Shown piece by piece: positions 1 through 8,595 of a stretch of DNA of 33,461 nt. This DNA comes from Dermabacter sp. p3-SID358 (lineage in GTDB: Bacteria > Actinomycetota > Actinomycetes > Actinomycetales > Dermabacteraceae). A program made the translations under genes and the position numbers. The notes under the pieces were generated by a model. The model saw only the letters and a list, made by a program, of their open reading frames with translations, did no database searches and was not told the DNA's origin. The DNA lies in contig NZ_JALXOZ010000021.1 of assembly GCF_025147465.1 (NCBI RefSeq), forward strand, positions 1 to 33,461, read 5' to 3'. The first letter of the stretch is position 1. Each line of letters begins with the position of its first letter.

Positions 1-35
1 GAGCCCGAAACCCCCACAACCCCTATGGAATTCGA
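1..35 (-). repeat. Half copy of intergenic hairpin repeat, family A
   Basis: Read on the minus strand this matches the arms at 5838, 5891, 5931 and 8596: a conserved CCATAG followed a few bases later by TTGTGGGGGTTT. It begins 5 bases past the gpmA stop codon. Its partner arm, if there is one, lies to the left of the window. The position just after a gene end fits a terminator or REP-like role. Confidence 0.55.
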
Positions 36-39
36 GAGT

Positions 40-780
40 CTACTTTTTACCCTGGTTGGCGACGGCCTCTGCCGCCTTACGCGCGGCCTCCTCATCGAGG
101 TAGCGGCCGCCCTTGGTGACAGGCTTGAAGTTTTCGTCGAGCTCGTAGACAAGCGGCTGGCCGGTCGGGATGTTGAGGCCGACGATGTCTTCGTCAGAGA
201 TGTCGTCGAGGTACTTCACGAGGGCGCGAAGCGAGTTGCCGTGCGCAGCCACGAGAACGGTCTTACCGGCGGCGAGGTCAGGCTTGATGCCCTCTTCCCA
301 GTAGGGGAGGAAGCGCGCAATGACGTCCTTGAGGCACTCGGCCTTCGGAACCTCGGTGCCCTCGTAGCGGGGGTCGTCGTCCTGGCTGAACTCGCTGCCT
401 TCCTCGATGGCGGGCGGCGGAACATCGAACGAGCGGCGCCACAGCATGAACTGCTCGTCGCCGTACTTGTCGCGGGTTTCGGCTTTGTCGAGGCCCTGGA
501 GCGCGCCGTAGTGGCGCTCGTTGAGGCGCCAATCGCGCTTCACGGGGATCCAGTGACGATCAGCGGCATCAAGCGCGAGGTTCGCGGTCATGATGGCGCG
601 GCGCAGGAGCGACGTGTGCACAACGTCGGGAAGGATGCCCGATTCCTTGATGAGCTCGCCGCCATGAGTGGCTTCGCCGCGGCCCTTCTCCGAAAGAGGA
701 ACGTCGACCCAACCGGTGAACAGGTTCTTTTGATTCCATTCGCTCTCGCCGTGGCGGAGCAGTACCAGTGTGTATGTCAT
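40..780 (-). CDS. gpmA: 2,3-bisphosphoglycerate-dependent phosphoglycerate mutase
   Basis: Interconverts 3-phosphoglycerate and 2-phosphoglycerate in glycolysis and gluconeogenesis in the cytoplasm. The 246-residue protein has the usual length for the cofactor-dependent family. It shows [10 protein letters not shown] at the N-terminus with the phospho-accepting histidine at position 10, then [27 protein letters not shown] and, near the C-terminus, [14 protein letters not shown] with the second catalytic histidine. The ATG at 780 lies 9 bases after the dtd stop codon on the same strand, so the two genes are probably co-transcribed. A TAGGGT hexamer overlapping the dtd stop sits exactly 6 bases before the ATG and could also give a leaderless transcript. 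The identification is firm. Confidence 0.97.
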   Translation of the reverse strand: MTYTLVLLRHGESEWNQKNLFTGWVDVPLSEKGRGEATHGGELIKESGILPDVVHTSLLRRAIMTANLALDAADRHWIPVKRDWRLNERHYGALQGLDKAETRDKYGDEQFMLWRRSFDVPPPAIEEGSEFSQDDDPRYEGTEVPKAECLKDVIARFLPYWEEGIKPDLAAGKTVLVAAHGNSLRALVKYLDDISDEDIVGLNIPTGQPLVYELDENFKPVTKGGRYLDEEAARKAAEAVANQGKK

Positions 781-786
781 GCATCC

Positions 787-792
787 ACCCTA
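787..792 (-). promoter_or_regulatory. Possible leaderless -10 (TAGGGT) for gpmA
   Basis: TAGGGT ends 6 bases before the gpmA ATG and its TAG is also the dtd stop codon. The spacing equals that of seven other genes in this window. Because the stop codon supplies half the motif, this is the least certain member of the set. Confidence 0.35.
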
Positions 793-1236
793 CTCGGTCT
801 CGATGAGTATCGTCATGGGACCATCGTTCGTGATACTGAGCTGCATGTGTGCACCGAATTCGCCCTCGTACACGGTGAGGCCACGCTCGCGCACCCTGTC
901 AATGACCTGCTGCACGAGTGGCTCCGCAACGGGCCCGGGGGCGGCTTTATTCCAGCTCGGACGGCGCCCCTTGCGCACGTCCGCATACAGCGTGAACTGG
1001 GAAATGATCATGACGGGCGCGTTCTTATCGAGCGCGGATTTTTCGTCGTCGAGGATGCGCAGCTCGCAGATCTTTCGCGCCATCGTCTCGACCGCGCTCT
1101 CGCCATCGTCGTGCGTGATACCAAGCAGCACGACGAGCCCCTCGCCCTCGAACTCGCCTGTTGTGCGTCGGGGGCTGTCGTGAGCGTCGAGCACCTCGAC
1201 TTTCGCTCCATTCACCTTCTGAACGATCGCGCGCAT
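790..1236 (-). CDS. dtd: D-aminoacyl-tRNA deacylase
   Basis: Hydrolyses D-amino acids from mischarged tRNAs (D-Tyr-tRNA and others), a cytoplasmic translation quality-control step. The 148 residues match the family throughout. The SQFTLYADVRKGRRPSW block carries the conserved SQxT active-site motif, and NDGPMTILIET at the C-terminus corresponds to the NxGP cross-Pro loop. The ATG at 1236 follows a good AGGAG ribosome site. It overlaps the stop codon of the upstream gene by one base (TGATG), which suggests translational coupling with the phosphotransferase-fold gene. gpmA follows 9 bases downstream. Confidence 0.96.
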   Translation of the reverse strand: MRAIVQKVNGAKVEVLDAHDSPRRTTGEFEGEGLVVLLGITHDDGESAVETMARKICELRILDDEKSALDKNAPVMIISQFTLYADVRKGRRPSWNKAAPGPVAEPLVQQVIDRVRERGLTVYEGEFGAHMQLSITNDGPMTILIETE

Positions 1237-3038
1237 CAGCTCTCTCCTTCCTCGTTGGCCTTCGCTGGAGGACCCTCGGCAGCATCGGCGCGGTGAGTAT
1301 TACGTCGCGGGGGTTCCGACGGTCGCGCCGCCTCCATCGACTTCAGGAATGCGTGGCGCGCGGGGCGCACGTGAGGGCGTCGCCGCATTCCCGGCACGTA
1401 GACGGGGGTGGGCGGGGACATCGTGATGCCCGCGCGCCCGAAGTGTTCGTGGGGCTGTTCGTTGGCGCCGCCGAGCGCGAGTTCCATTTGCTGCCCGGAC
1501 AGCTCTGGAATCGGCGGGAGGGGAATCGTTGGATCCTGCTCGAAGTGGGCGGCGCCGTGGGCGAACGAGGTGTCGGCGCTCGGAACGGACGGCACGATGA
1601 TCGGCGACGGCGAGGGGTCCTGTGCCGGTTGTTCGGCTGGCGTGCCATCGGCGTCGCCCGCCGGCGTGCTCGTCGCCTCGGCACTCGTCGTGGCATCCGT
1701 GCGGGGTCGGGTGGCGTCAGATCCGGAAATGAGCCCGCCCGGCATGGGCCCCACGTAGTGCGGCCCGTACTCGGCGACCTGCACCCACGTTTCGGCAACG
1801 CGAACCATCGCTTCCGTGGCGCGTTCCCAATCGGGCTCCTGCTGGCGGTGCGGGCCCGTTGCGAGGGAAAGGACCACACCTGCGGCGCGCAGTGCGAGTT
1901 CTTGCGGGTCAACGCGGTTCGCGAAAACGGGATACCACGTGCGAATCGCCTCCGCGACCCGTTCGTGAATGTCGAGCGTCAGGCGACCCTGATTCGCGTA
2001 GTCGCCAAGCACAGAGAGGTGGGCGCACAGGCACGCGAGGTCGTCGGCGCGGCGACCCGGACCAACCCCGTCAATGTCGAGGACGCCAACGACGCGGGAA
2101 TTGTCCACGAACACCTGCGCCTCGTAGAAGTCGCCGTGGACCACTTCGGTTGGCTCGAGGCCAATCCTGCGCTCGACGTCGGCGAGCCCGAGTTCAATGC
2201 GGTACACGAGAACGTCGAGGCGATCCTTGAGCGAGGGGAGGCTTGAGGCGACGACGCCGGCGTAGAACTCCGCTGAGTCTGTCCACGGGGGGCGCACGGG
2301 CTGGTTCATGAGGGACACGGGGAGGCGATCGAGCATCGCGACAAGATCAGCTGCGTGGCACGCGCGCTCTCCCTCGTCAATCACGGCTTTCGCGAGAACG
2401 GTACCGGGAAGTTCAGCAAGAACCACGAGACCCTCGGTCGTACCGAGGACTGCGGGCACGGGAACGTGAGCGTCGAGCAGGGTCCGGTGAAGATTGACGA
2501 CGCTTGAGGTCGTGTGCGGCTGGAAGACCTTGAGGAACACGTTGCGGTCCGCGAGGGTTGCCTTGAGCACGGCGCGGCGGCCGGGTCGATAGCTCACGAC
2601 TTCGACCGGCACGGGAGTGCCCTCCGCGTATCCCGTGGGCACGCCGAGCTGTGCGAGAGTTTCGTGGAGAACATCCGGGTAGCACACTTGTGGGAGCATC
2701 GGCAGCCACGGGTCGTGGGGGTAGCGCCACACGCGCACGTTCATGTCGCCGTCGGTCATCACGAGGGACTGTTCGGGGGCGAGCACGTTCTTTTCCTGCT
2801 CGCCGATGTGGGCGCTCACGCCGAAGAGCTCATCGCGCGGTTCGGCCTCGGGGCCGTCGAGCTCTACCCAGCGCACCTTTGTGCGAAACATGGCTTTCGT
2901 GGAGCGCGAGGGCCTGTGATCGACATGGTCGAGCGTCCAATCGACAAGCTCGCCGCCGGCATTCGTGACGGCCGCCTCGAGCACTCCTCCGGCCTGGGGC
3001 CCCGTGAGGAGCTCGGAACCGTCAAGGGTCTCAGTCAT
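1236..3038 (-). CDS. Phosphotransferase (APH/choline-kinase fold) family protein with long disordered tail
   Basis: A 600-residue protein. The central part, about residues 145-425, looks like an aminoglycoside-phosphotransferase fold: RPGRRAVLKA and VFLKVF as nucleotide-lobe strands, VVHGDFYEAQV at 299-309 as the Brenner-type catalytic loop (H301, D303), and LDIDGVGPGRRADDLA from 320 as the metal-binding DxD segment. The asparagine expected five residues after the catalytic aspartate is glutamine (Q308). Residues 1-140 form an additional domain with conserved-looking aromatic positions. About 170 C-terminal residues are rich in P, S, T, A and E and probably disordered. The frame stays open 294 bases further upstream, but that part would overlap DUF3151 on the other strand; the ATG at 3038 after AGGAGG is preferred, although the SD spacing is very short. 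The substrate cannot be told from sequence. It is the first gene of the run leading to dtd and gpmA. Confidence 0.8.
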   Translation of the reverse strand: MTETLDGSELLTGPQAGGVLEAAVTNAGGELVDWTLDHVDHRPSRSTKAMFRTKVRWVELDGPEAEPRDELFGVSAHIGEQEKNVLAPEQSLVMTDGDMNVRVWRYPHDPWLPMLPQVCYPDVLHETLAQLGVPTGYAEGTPVPVEVVSYRPGRRAVLKATLADRNVFLKVFQPHTTSSVVNLHRTLLDAHVPVPAVLGTTEGLVVLAELPGTVLAKAVIDEGERACHAADLVAMLDRLPVSLMNQPVRPPWTDSAEFYAGVVASSLPSLKDRLDVLVYRIELGLADVERRIGLEPTEVVHGDFYEAQVFVDNSRVVGVLDIDGVGPGRRADDLACLCAHLSVLGDYANQGRLTLDIHERVAEAIRTWYPVFANRVDPQELALRAAGVVLSLATGPHRQQEPDWERATEAMVRVAETWVQVAEYGPHYVGPMPGGLISGSDATRPRTDATTSAEATSTPAGDADGTPAEQPAQDPSPSPIIVPSVPSADTSFAHGAAHFEQDPTIPLPPIPELSGQQMELALGGANEQPHEHFGRAGITMSPPTPVYVPGMRRRPHVRPARHAFLKSMEAARPSEPPRRNTHRADAAEGPPAKANEEGES

Positions 3039-3114
3039 GCCTCCTATTGTTGCAGGTTGTGGCCGGACCCTTCTGAAGAAGCTTGCGTGCAGGATGAGCC
3101 ACGTGTGGCCTTTG

Positions 3115-3120
3115 TAGGGT
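3115..3120 (+). promoter_or_regulatory. Leaderless -10 (TAGGGT) for the DUF3151 gene
   Basis: TAGGGT, then 6 bases (gggggt), then ATG at 3127. With normal -10 to +1 spacing the transcript would begin at the A of the ATG. No recognisable -35 was found. Confidence 0.55.
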
Positions 3121-3126
3121 GGGGGT

Positions 3127-3576
3127 ATGAGCGATAACACGACGTCCCGCCCTCGCCCGGAGCTCGGCGGCAACCTCCTCGGCCCGAAACCGACCCACCT
3201 TCCCGACGCACTTGACCGCCCCGTGCGCGAGCGCGAGGGCGAGGACCCGAGGAAGGTCGCGGCTGACAACCCGACCTCGCCTCTCGCGTGGGCGCTGCTC
3301 GCAGAAGAGGCGAGCGCCGACGGCGATGTCATCGAGGCCTACGCCTTCGCGCGCGTCGGGTACCACCGCGGCCTAGACGCTCTGCGCCGCGCCGGCTGGC
3401 GAGGCCAGGGCGAAATTCCCTCGAGCCACGAGCCGAATCGCGGTTTTCTCCTGTGCCTCCTCCACCTCGTGCGCGCCGCCGAAGCAATAGGCGAGGCCGG
3501 AGAGGTCGAGCGCCTTCGCGACTTCATCGCTGAATCCGATCCGAACCTGAGCGACGCCACAACGCTCGCCCCTTAA
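3127..3576 (+). CDS. DUF3151 family protein
   Basis: A 149-residue soluble protein of the actinobacterial DUF3151 family. Family hallmarks seen are NLLGPKPTHLP near the N-terminus, NPTSPLAWALLAEEA, AYAFARVGYHRGLDALRRAGWRGQG and the helical EPNRGFLLCLLHLVRAAEAIGE. It has no signal peptide or membrane segment, and the helical repeats suggest a TPR-like fold, which is an inference. The function is unknown. The gene is divergent from the phosphotransferase-fold gene (88 bases between starts) and precedes purA, the usual neighbour of this family in actinobacteria. There is no normal Shine-Dalgarno; a TAGGGT hexamer 6 bases upstream implies leaderless expression. Confidence 0.88.
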   Translation: MSDNTTSRPRPELGGNLLGPKPTHLPDALDRPVREREGEDPRKVAADNPTSPLAWALLAEEASADGDVIEAYAFARVGYHRGLDALRRAGWRGQGEIPSSHEPNRGFLLCLLHLVRAAEAIGEAGEVERLRDFIAESDPNLSDATTLAP

Positions 3577-3601
3577 CCTCGGCGCCTGCCCCGCGTAAAA
3601 T
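3573..3601 (+). promoter_or_regulatory. Promoter of purA
   Basis: TTAACC (3573-3578) and TAAAAT (3596-3601) are separated by 17 bases, close to the housekeeping-sigma pattern. The expected transcription start is about 3608, giving a leader of about 48 bases before the AAGGAG ribosome site of purA. The -35 overlaps the end of the DUF3151 gene (stop TAA 3574-3576). Confidence 0.55.
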
Positions 3602-3655
3602 GGGCCTTTGCTGTTTCGCTATCGCGCGCGAGAGCGCCGCGCACAAGGAGATGTC

Positions 3656-4987
3656 ATGCCCGCGATCGTGATCGTTGGAGCCCAATGGGGCGATGAGGGA
3701 AAGGGAAAGGCGACCGATCTCCTCGGCGATCGCGTCGATTACGTCGTCAAGCCCAACGGCGGAAATAACGCAGGCCACACGGTTGTGGTTCACGGCGAGA
3801 AGTTCGAGCTCAAGCTCCTTCCCGCCGGGATCCTCTCGCCGAACGCCACCCCCGTGATCGGCAACGGCGTGGTCGTGAACCTCGATGCGCTCTTCGAGGA
3901 AATCGACACGCTCGAATCACGAGGCGTTGATACGTCGCACTTGCGCATCTCCGCGAACGCCCACATCGTCGCCCCCTTCCATCAAACGATGGACCGCGTC
4001 ACCGAGCGCTTCCTCGGCAAGCGCGCGATCGGTACGACCGGCCGCGGCATTGGCCCCGCGTACATGGACAAGGTTGGCCGCCTCGGGATTCGAGTCCAGG
4101 ACCTCTTCGACGAGTCGATCCTTCGACAGAAGGTTGAGGGCTCACTTCGCCAAAAGAACGGGGTTCTCGTGAAGCTCTACAACCGTCGGGCTGTGGAGGT
4201 TGAGGAGATCGTGGCAGGCCTGCTCAAGTACGCCGAGCGGATCCGCCCCATGGTCGTGGACACGACCGAGATGCTCAATAGTGCGCTCGACCGCGGTGAA
4301 CTCGTGCTCATGGAGGGCGGTCAAGCGACCTACCTCGACGTTGACCACGGCACCTACCCGTTCGTCACGAGTTCGAACCCCACCGCCGGTGGCGCCTGCA
4401 CGGGCTCGGGCATTGGCCCCACGCGCATCGACCGTGCGATCGGTATCGTCAAGGCCTACACGACTCGCGTGGGCGCGGGCCCGTTTCCCACCGAGCTTTT
4501 CGACAAGTGGGGCGAGTACCTCCAGGTGGAGGGGCACGAGGTAGGGGTGAACACGGGTCGCCCGCGCCGCTGCGGCTGGTACGACGCCCTCATGATCCGT
4601 CACGCCGTGCGCATTAACGGCTTCACCGATCTTGTGCTCACGAAGCTCGACATTCTCACCGGACTCGACGAGGTGCCGATCTGCACCGCCTACGAGATCG
4701 ACGGCGAAATCCACCGCGACATGCCTATGACGCAAACGGAGTTCCACCACGCGAAGCCCGTGTACGAAACGATGCCCGGCTGGAGCGAGGACATCTCCAC
4801 GGCGCGCACGTTTGATGACCTCCCGGTCGAAGCACAAAACTACGTGCGCCGCCTCGAAGAACTTGCAGGCTGCCGCATTTCGGCGATCGGCGTGGGCCCG
4901 GATCGCGACGACACAATCGCGGTTCACTCACTCATTCCCGGCGAAGGGCGCCTCGCGGGGGAGGGGTCCGACGGTGCCTGCGCGTAA
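3656..4987 (+). CDS. purA: Adenylosuccinate synthetase
   Basis: Makes adenylosuccinate from IMP, aspartate and GTP, the first committed step to AMP, in the cytoplasm. The 443-residue protein is typical in length. [11 protein letters not shown] (8-18) holds the catalytic Asp13, NNAGHTVV holds His41, and [25 protein letters not shown] and [13 protein letters not shown] are all family blocks. The frame extends upstream to a TTG at 3608, but AAGGAG sits 5 bases before the ATG at 3656 and the family begins at this methionine, so 3656 is the start. The last 14 bases overlap the GTG start of the next gene, indicating a coupled unit. Confidence 0.98.
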   Translation: MPAIVIVGAQWGDEGKGKATDLLGDRVDYVVKPNGGNNAGHTVVVHGEKFELKLLPAGILSPNATPVIGNGVVVNLDALFEEIDTLESRGVDTSHLRISANAHIVAPFHQTMDRVTERFLGKRAIGTTGRGIGPAYMDKVGRLGIRVQDLFDESILRQKVEGSLRQKNGVLVKLYNRRAVEVEEIVAGLLKYAERIRPMVVDTTEMLNSALDRGELVLMEGGQATYLDVDHGTYPFVTSSNPTAGGACTGSGIGPTRIDRAIGIVKAYTTRVGAGPFPTELFDKWGEYLQVEGHEVGVNTGRPRRCGWYDALMIRHAVRINGFTDLVLTKLDILTGLDEVPICTAYEIDGEIHRDMPMTQTEFHHAKPVYETMPGWSEDISTARTFDDLPVEAQNYVRRLEELAGCRISAIGVGPDRDDTIAVHSLIPGEGRLAGEGSDGACA

Positions 4988-5399
4988 GGCGATCCCCATT
5001 TCCGACGGTGCGGCCGCGATCCGTTCCTGGTGTGAGCTGCGCGAAAGCACCCCGCGGTCGAGTCTTGCGCTCGCGGTTCGCTTCACCCTCCAGGTGCTCG
5101 CCGAGGAATACCCCGGCGGCGCCGTCGAACTGCGCGTTCCTCCGTTCGGTGCCGTGCAGATTATTGAGGGGACGAGCCACACGCGCGGCACGCCGCCCGC
5201 GGTCGTCGAGATGGATGCCTCGACCTGGATGCGCCTTGCCGCGGGAGAGCTGAGCTGGTCCGAGGGGCGCGCGAAGGGCGGCGGAGTGAGCGCCTCCGGT
5301 GAACGTAGCGACCTTTCTACGATCCTGCCCGTGCCAATCGCCCGGCGTATCGCTGCGGAAAAGTCTGCCGGGCCCGCCACTAGTATCGAGGAGAACTGA
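4974..5399 (+). CDS. Sterol carrier (SCP-like) family protein
   Basis: A 141-residue cytoplasmic protein of the bacterial SCP-ortholog family that commonly follows purA in actinobacteria. Recognisable segments are [62 protein letters not shown] and [16 protein letters not shown]. The fold should bind a hydrophobic ligand in an alpha/beta sandwich; the ligand is not known. The GTG at 4974 is chosen because the protein then starts where family members do and a GGGGGAGGGG purine tract lies before it. It overlaps the end of purA by 14 bases. The next gene starts 3 bases after the stop, so these three genes look like one operon. Confidence 0.85.
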   Translation: MPARKAIPISDGAAAIRSWCELRESTPRSSLALAVRFTLQVLAEEYPGGAVELRVPPFGAVQIIEGTSHTRGTPPAVVEMDASTWMRLAAGELSWSEGRAKGGGVSASGERSDLSTILPVPIARRIAAEKSAGPATSIEEN

Positions 5400-5402
5400 C
5401 AC

Positions 5403-5798
5403 GTGACGAGCGAAAACGCGCCTGAAAACGTTGAGGAAACCGAAGTTTCGCGGGCGACCGGTGAAGCGGGGAGCCCTCAGGAGGTTGCAGGCGCAGGGGA
5501 AGGTCTCGGGTCCGACGCCCCCCAGAGCAGCGACGCTGCCGAGTCCTCCGATTCGGTTCAGCCCACCGCTCTTTTCGTGCGTCGCGAGCGTCGAATGAAC
5601 CTCGGCGGGTGGGTCGTCCTCGCCCTCGTGGTCGGCGCTCTTACGGGCCTCGTGTGGGGTATGTTCCGTGGCGTTTTCGAGATCGCCCCGCTCCTGATCG
5701 CGGCGCTGTACGGGGTGATCTTTGTGGGCGTTGGACTTGCCCTCGTCGCCGTGATCGTCGACTGGGTGCTCGAGCGAAGGCGCGTGAAGCAGAAGTAA
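5403..5798 (+). CDS. Small membrane protein with acidic N-terminus
   Basis: Not recognised as a named family. The 131 residues start at GTG 5403 after a GAGGAG ribosome site. The first ~60 residues are acidic and low in complexity (many E, S, A, G) and likely disordered. Two membrane helices follow: about 65-85 (WVVLALVVGALTGLVWGMF) and 92-117 (IAPLLIAALYGVIFVGVGLA), and a basic end ERRRVKQK, which by the positive-inside rule puts the C-terminus in the cytoplasm. It is the last gene of the purA run; the hairpin repeats at 5838-5957 come next. Confidence 0.7.
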   Translation: MTSENAPENVEETEVSRATGEAGSPQEVAGAGEGLGSDAPQSSDAAESSDSVQPTALFVRRERRMNLGGWVVLALVVGALTGLVWGMFRGVFEIAPLLIAALYGVIFVGVGLALVAVIVDWVLERRRVKQK

Positions 5799-5814
5799 GA
5801 GTCGGCGGTGGGGA

Positions 5815-5828
5815 GGCAACCGTCGGAC
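5815..5828 (+). repeat. Dispersed 14-mer GGCAACCGTCGGAC, copy 1
   Basis: Exact copies also occur at 14586-14599, at 23832-23845 inside sucD, and inverted at 24769-24782. This copy lies 16 bases after the stop of the small membrane protein. A binding-site or repeat role is not established. Confidence 0.5.
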
Positions 5829-5837
5829 CCCAATACC

Positions 5838-5957
5838 TGGATTGCATAGGGTTTGTGGGGGTTTCGTGAGCGGTCCGCCCATGCGCTTACTGGATTGCAT
5901 AGGGTTTGTGGGGGTTTCGTGAGCAGGTCCAAACCCCCACAACGTCTATGCAATCCA
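5838..5957 (+). repeat. Hairpin repeat family A: tandem arm plus inverted pair
   Basis: Bases 5838-5870 and 5891-5923 are identical over 33 bases. Arm 5891-5917 is followed after 13 bases by 5931-5957, its reverse complement with only three mismatches near the middle (24 of 27 pair). The folded RNA would be a long stem ending in GTGGGGGTTT/AAACCCCCAC. It lies between the end of the purA run and purF, so it could end transcription in both directions or be a REP-like element. Confidence 0.75.
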
Positions 5958-5958
5958 C

Positions 5959-5988
5959 GGGGGGGGGGCTCAAGCGCCGTATTAGACT
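5959..5988 (+). promoter_or_regulatory. purF promoter with G10 tract and leaderless -10 (TAGACT)
   Basis: TAGACT (5983-5988) lies 6 bases before the purF GTG, the leaderless spacing seen for several genes here. The region where a -35 box should be is a run of ten G residues (5959-5968). No Shine-Dalgarno is visible before the GTG. Confidence 0.5.
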
Positions 5989-5994
5989 GGATTA

Positions 5995-7470
5995 GTGCTA
6001 GCCGCAGACGGACGACTGACCCACGACCTCCTCCCCGACGATCGCCGCCCGCAGGACGAGTGCGGTGTTTTTGGTGTGTTCGCGCCAGGGGAGGACGTCG
6101 CCACCCTCACCTACTTCGGGCTGTACGCTCTTCAGCACCGCGGGCAAGAATCCGCGGGTATTGCAACCTCGAACGGTAAGCAGATCTTGGTCTATAAGGA
6201 CATGGGCCTCGTGTCTCAGGTTTTCGATGAGGGCAATCTCAAGACTCTCCAGGGTCACATGGCAGTGGGCCACACGCGTTACTCGACGACGGGAGCGAGC
6301 CACTGGGTTAACGCCCAACCGACGCTCGGCCCCCGGCCCGATGGCACGATCGCTCTCGCCCATAACGGCAACCTCGTCAATACGTTTGAGCTCCTCCAGT
6401 TGCTCCATGAGCGTCAAGGCGACTCAAAAACTGGCGAGCTTAAACAGGGCAATACGACCGACACGGCGATCGTGACGGCCCTGCTGAACCATGAAGGAAC
6501 GCTTGAAGCGAATATTAAAGACCTCATGGGGCGCATTCGCGGGGCGTACTGCTTCGTGCTCATGAACGAAAAGACCCTCTACGCTGCGCGCGACCCTCAG
6601 GGCATTCGCCCTCTCGTACTCGGCAGGCTCTCGAACGGCTGGGTTGTCGCTTCCGAAACTGCTGCGCTCGACATTTGTGGCGCGAGCTTCGTGCGCGAGG
6701 TTGCCCCGGGCGAACTGATCGCGATCGACGAAGACGGCTTGCGCTGCGAGCAAGTGCTCGAGCCCGCACGCAAGAGCTGCGTTTTTGAATACGTGTACCT
6801 TGCCCGCCCCGACACGAACCTCAATGGGCGAAGCGTCAATGAGTCCCGTATCGAGATGGGCCGCGAACTCGCGCGCGAGCACCCCGTCGAGGCAGATCTC
6901 GTGATCCCCACGCCCGAATCGGGAACTCCCGCCGCGATCGGCTACGCCCAAGAATCCGGCATTCCCTACGGCCAGGGCATGGTCAAGAACGCGTACGTGG
7001 GTCGCACCTTTATTCAACCCACGCAAACGCTGCGCCAGCTCGGTATTCGCCTTAAACTGAACCCCTTGCGCGAGGTAATCGAGGGCAAGCGCCTCGTCGT
7101 GATCGACGATTCGATCGTGCGCGGCAACACGCAGCGCGCCGTCGTGCGCATGCTGCGCGAGGCTGGTGCGAGTGAAGTTCACGTGCGGATCAGCTCGCCG
7201 CCCGTCAAGTGGCCCTGCTATTACGGCATCGATTTTGCGGATCGCGCTCAGCTCATCGCCAACGGCCTCGACACGGAAGAAATCAGCCGCTCGATCGGCG
7301 CCGACTCCCTCGGCTACATCAGCTTCGACGGCATGGTGCGCGCCACCCGCCAGTCACCGAGCACACTGTGCTCCGCCTGCTTCACAGGCGAATACCCGAT
7401 CCCACTTCCCGCCCCCGATTCCGAAGGCCGCGAACTGCTTGGAATGGCCGACAAGGAGGTTCAGAAATGA
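5995..7470 (+). CDS. purF: Amidophosphoribosyltransferase
   Basis: Catalyses the first step of de novo purine synthesis, PRPP plus glutamine to phosphoribosylamine, in the cytoplasm. The 491-residue protein has an N-terminal class II glutamine amidotransferase domain with nucleophile Cys23 (DEC-GVFGVF), which implies removal of a 22-residue propeptide. ALQHRGQESAG and HTRYSTTG follow. The phosphoribosyltransferase domain holds the PRPP loop VVIDDSIVRGNTQ at 368-380. Cysteines 262, 408, 459 and 462 match the [4Fe-4S] cluster set of the Bacillus-type enzyme. The start is GTG with no ribosome site, immediately after a TAGACT -10, so the mRNA is probably leaderless. The stop overlaps the purM start by 4 bases (ATGA). 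Confidence 0.97.
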   Translation: MLAADGRLTHDLLPDDRRPQDECGVFGVFAPGEDVATLTYFGLYALQHRGQESAGIATSNGKQILVYKDMGLVSQVFDEGNLKTLQGHMAVGHTRYSTTGASHWVNAQPTLGPRPDGTIALAHNGNLVNTFELLQLLHERQGDSKTGELKQGNTTDTAIVTALLNHEGTLEANIKDLMGRIRGAYCFVLMNEKTLYAARDPQGIRPLVLGRLSNGWVVASETAALDICGASFVREVAPGELIAIDEDGLRCEQVLEPARKSCVFEYVYLARPDTNLNGRSVNESRIEMGRELAREHPVEADLVIPTPESGTPAAIGYAQESGIPYGQGMVKNAYVGRTFIQPTQTLRQLGIRLKLNPLREVIEGKRLVVIDDSIVRGNTQRAVVRMLREAGASEVHVRISSPPVKWPCYYGIDFADRAQLIANGLDTEEISRSIGADSLGYISFDGMVRATRQSPSTLCSACFTGEYPIPLPAPDSEGRELLGMADKEVQK

Positions 7471-8591
7471 CCGAGGCACGCGAAGGCCAAGGCCTCACCT
7501 ATGCCGCCGCGGGGGTCGACACTCACGCGGGCGACCGCGCCGTCGAACTCATGAAGGCGGCCGTCAAGAAGACCCACGGCACGAACGTCATTGACGGCGT
7601 CGGCGGATTCGCGGGCCTCATCGACGTGAGCGCCCTCAAGAACTACGAGCGCCCATTGCTTGCCTCGAGCACCGACGGCGTGGGCACGAAGATCGCGATC
7701 GCCCAGGCCCTCGACATCCACGACACGATTGGCCAGGACCTCGTGGCCATGGTTGTCGACGACATCGTCGTGAGCGGAGCGAAACCCCTCGCGATGACCG
7801 ATTACATCGCGTGCGGCAAGGTGCACCCCGAGCGCATTGCCAACATCGTGCGTGGCATCGCCGAGGGCTGCGTCCTCGCTGATACCGCCCTCGTGGGCGG
7901 CGAGACCGCTGAGCACCCCGGCCTCATGGGCGAAAACGACTACGACGTCGCGGGGGCCGCCGTCGGTGTAGTCGAAGCCTCCGAGATGCTCGGCGCGGAG
8001 CGCGTTGGCGCTGGCGACGTGCTCATCGGCATAGATTCGAGCGGTCTCCACTCGAATGGCTACTCACTCGTGCGCGCCGTCGTGAGCCACGCGGGGCTGA
8101 GCCTCGAGCAGCACATCGACGAATTCGGGAAGACCCTCGGCGAAGAACTTCTCACCCCGACGCACATCTACAGCGCGCAGATTCTGCGCGTCCTTGAGCA
8201 GGCGGGCGTCGGAAAACTGCACGCCCTTTCCCACGTGACGGGCGGCGGGCTTGCCGCCAACCTCGCACGTGTGATCCCTAGCGAGTGCGGCGCGCGCGTG
8301 AGTCGCGGATCATGGGAGCCCGGCGCGGTATTCCGACTCATCGGCGAGTGGGGAAGCGTGCCGCTCGCTGATCTCGAGGCGACTCTCAACATGGGGCTCG
8401 GCATGGTCGCGGTCGCGAGCGCCGAGGGTGCCGACGAGATCGTGCGTCTTTTCGAAGCCGAGGGGGTGCGCTCGCGGGTGATCGGTGAGGTTGTCACGCG
8501 CGAATCCCTGCCAGAGCCGCGCGGTGCAAGCGATGTGCTCGTGCAAGGGGCGAAGGGAGCCGACGGCGGCCCGGTCCTCGTCACTGCTTAA
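7467..8591 (+). CDS. purM: Phosphoribosylformylglycinamidine cyclo-ligase (AIR synthetase)
   Basis: Converts FGAM to AIR with ATP, the fifth step of purine synthesis. The 374 residues include LTYAAAGVDTHAGDRAVELMK, LLASSTDGVGTK (ATP site), GQDLVAMVVDDIVVSGAKPL, DTALVGGETAEHPG, IGIDSSGLHSNGYSLVR and HVTGGGLAANLARV, all standard PurM blocks. The frame is open further upstream inside purF, but the ATG at 7467 follows AAGGAGG with good spacing and matches family length. Overlap with the purF stop indicates translational coupling. Transcription probably ends in the repeats at 8596-8779. Confidence 0.97.
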   Translation: MTEAREGQGLTYAAAGVDTHAGDRAVELMKAAVKKTHGTNVIDGVGGFAGLIDVSALKNYERPLLASSTDGVGTKIAIAQALDIHDTIGQDLVAMVVDDIVVSGAKPLAMTDYIACGKVHPERIANIVRGIAEGCVLADTALVGGETAEHPGLMGENDYDVAGAAVGVVEASEMLGAERVGAGDVLIGIDSSGLHSNGYSLVRAVVSHAGLSLEQHIDEFGKTLGEELLTPTHIYSAQILRVLEQAGVGKLHALSHVTGGGLAANLARVIPSECGARVSRGSWEPGAVFRLIGEWGSVPLADLEATLNMGLGMVAVASAEGADEIVRLFEAEGVRSRVIGEVVTRESLPEPRGASDVLVQGAKGADGGPVLVTA

Positions 8592-8595
8592 TTCG

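Noticed and set aside
25..1296. Long plus-strand open frame of 423 codons
   Set aside because: It is antisense to gpmA and dtd, both firmly identified; the open frame reflects GC-rich codon bias.
3608..3655. TTG at 3608 as a leaderless purA start giving 16 extra residues
   Set aside because: TAAAAT lies 6 bases before it, but the family begins at [12 protein letters not shown] and AAGGAG precedes the ATG at 3656; 3608 is better read as the transcription start.
5838..5923. Two identical 33-base direct repeats with a 20-base spacer, CRISPR-like at first sight
   Set aside because: Only two copies, too short a spacer, an inverted third arm, no cas genes and related arms elsewhere; it is a hairpin repeat family.
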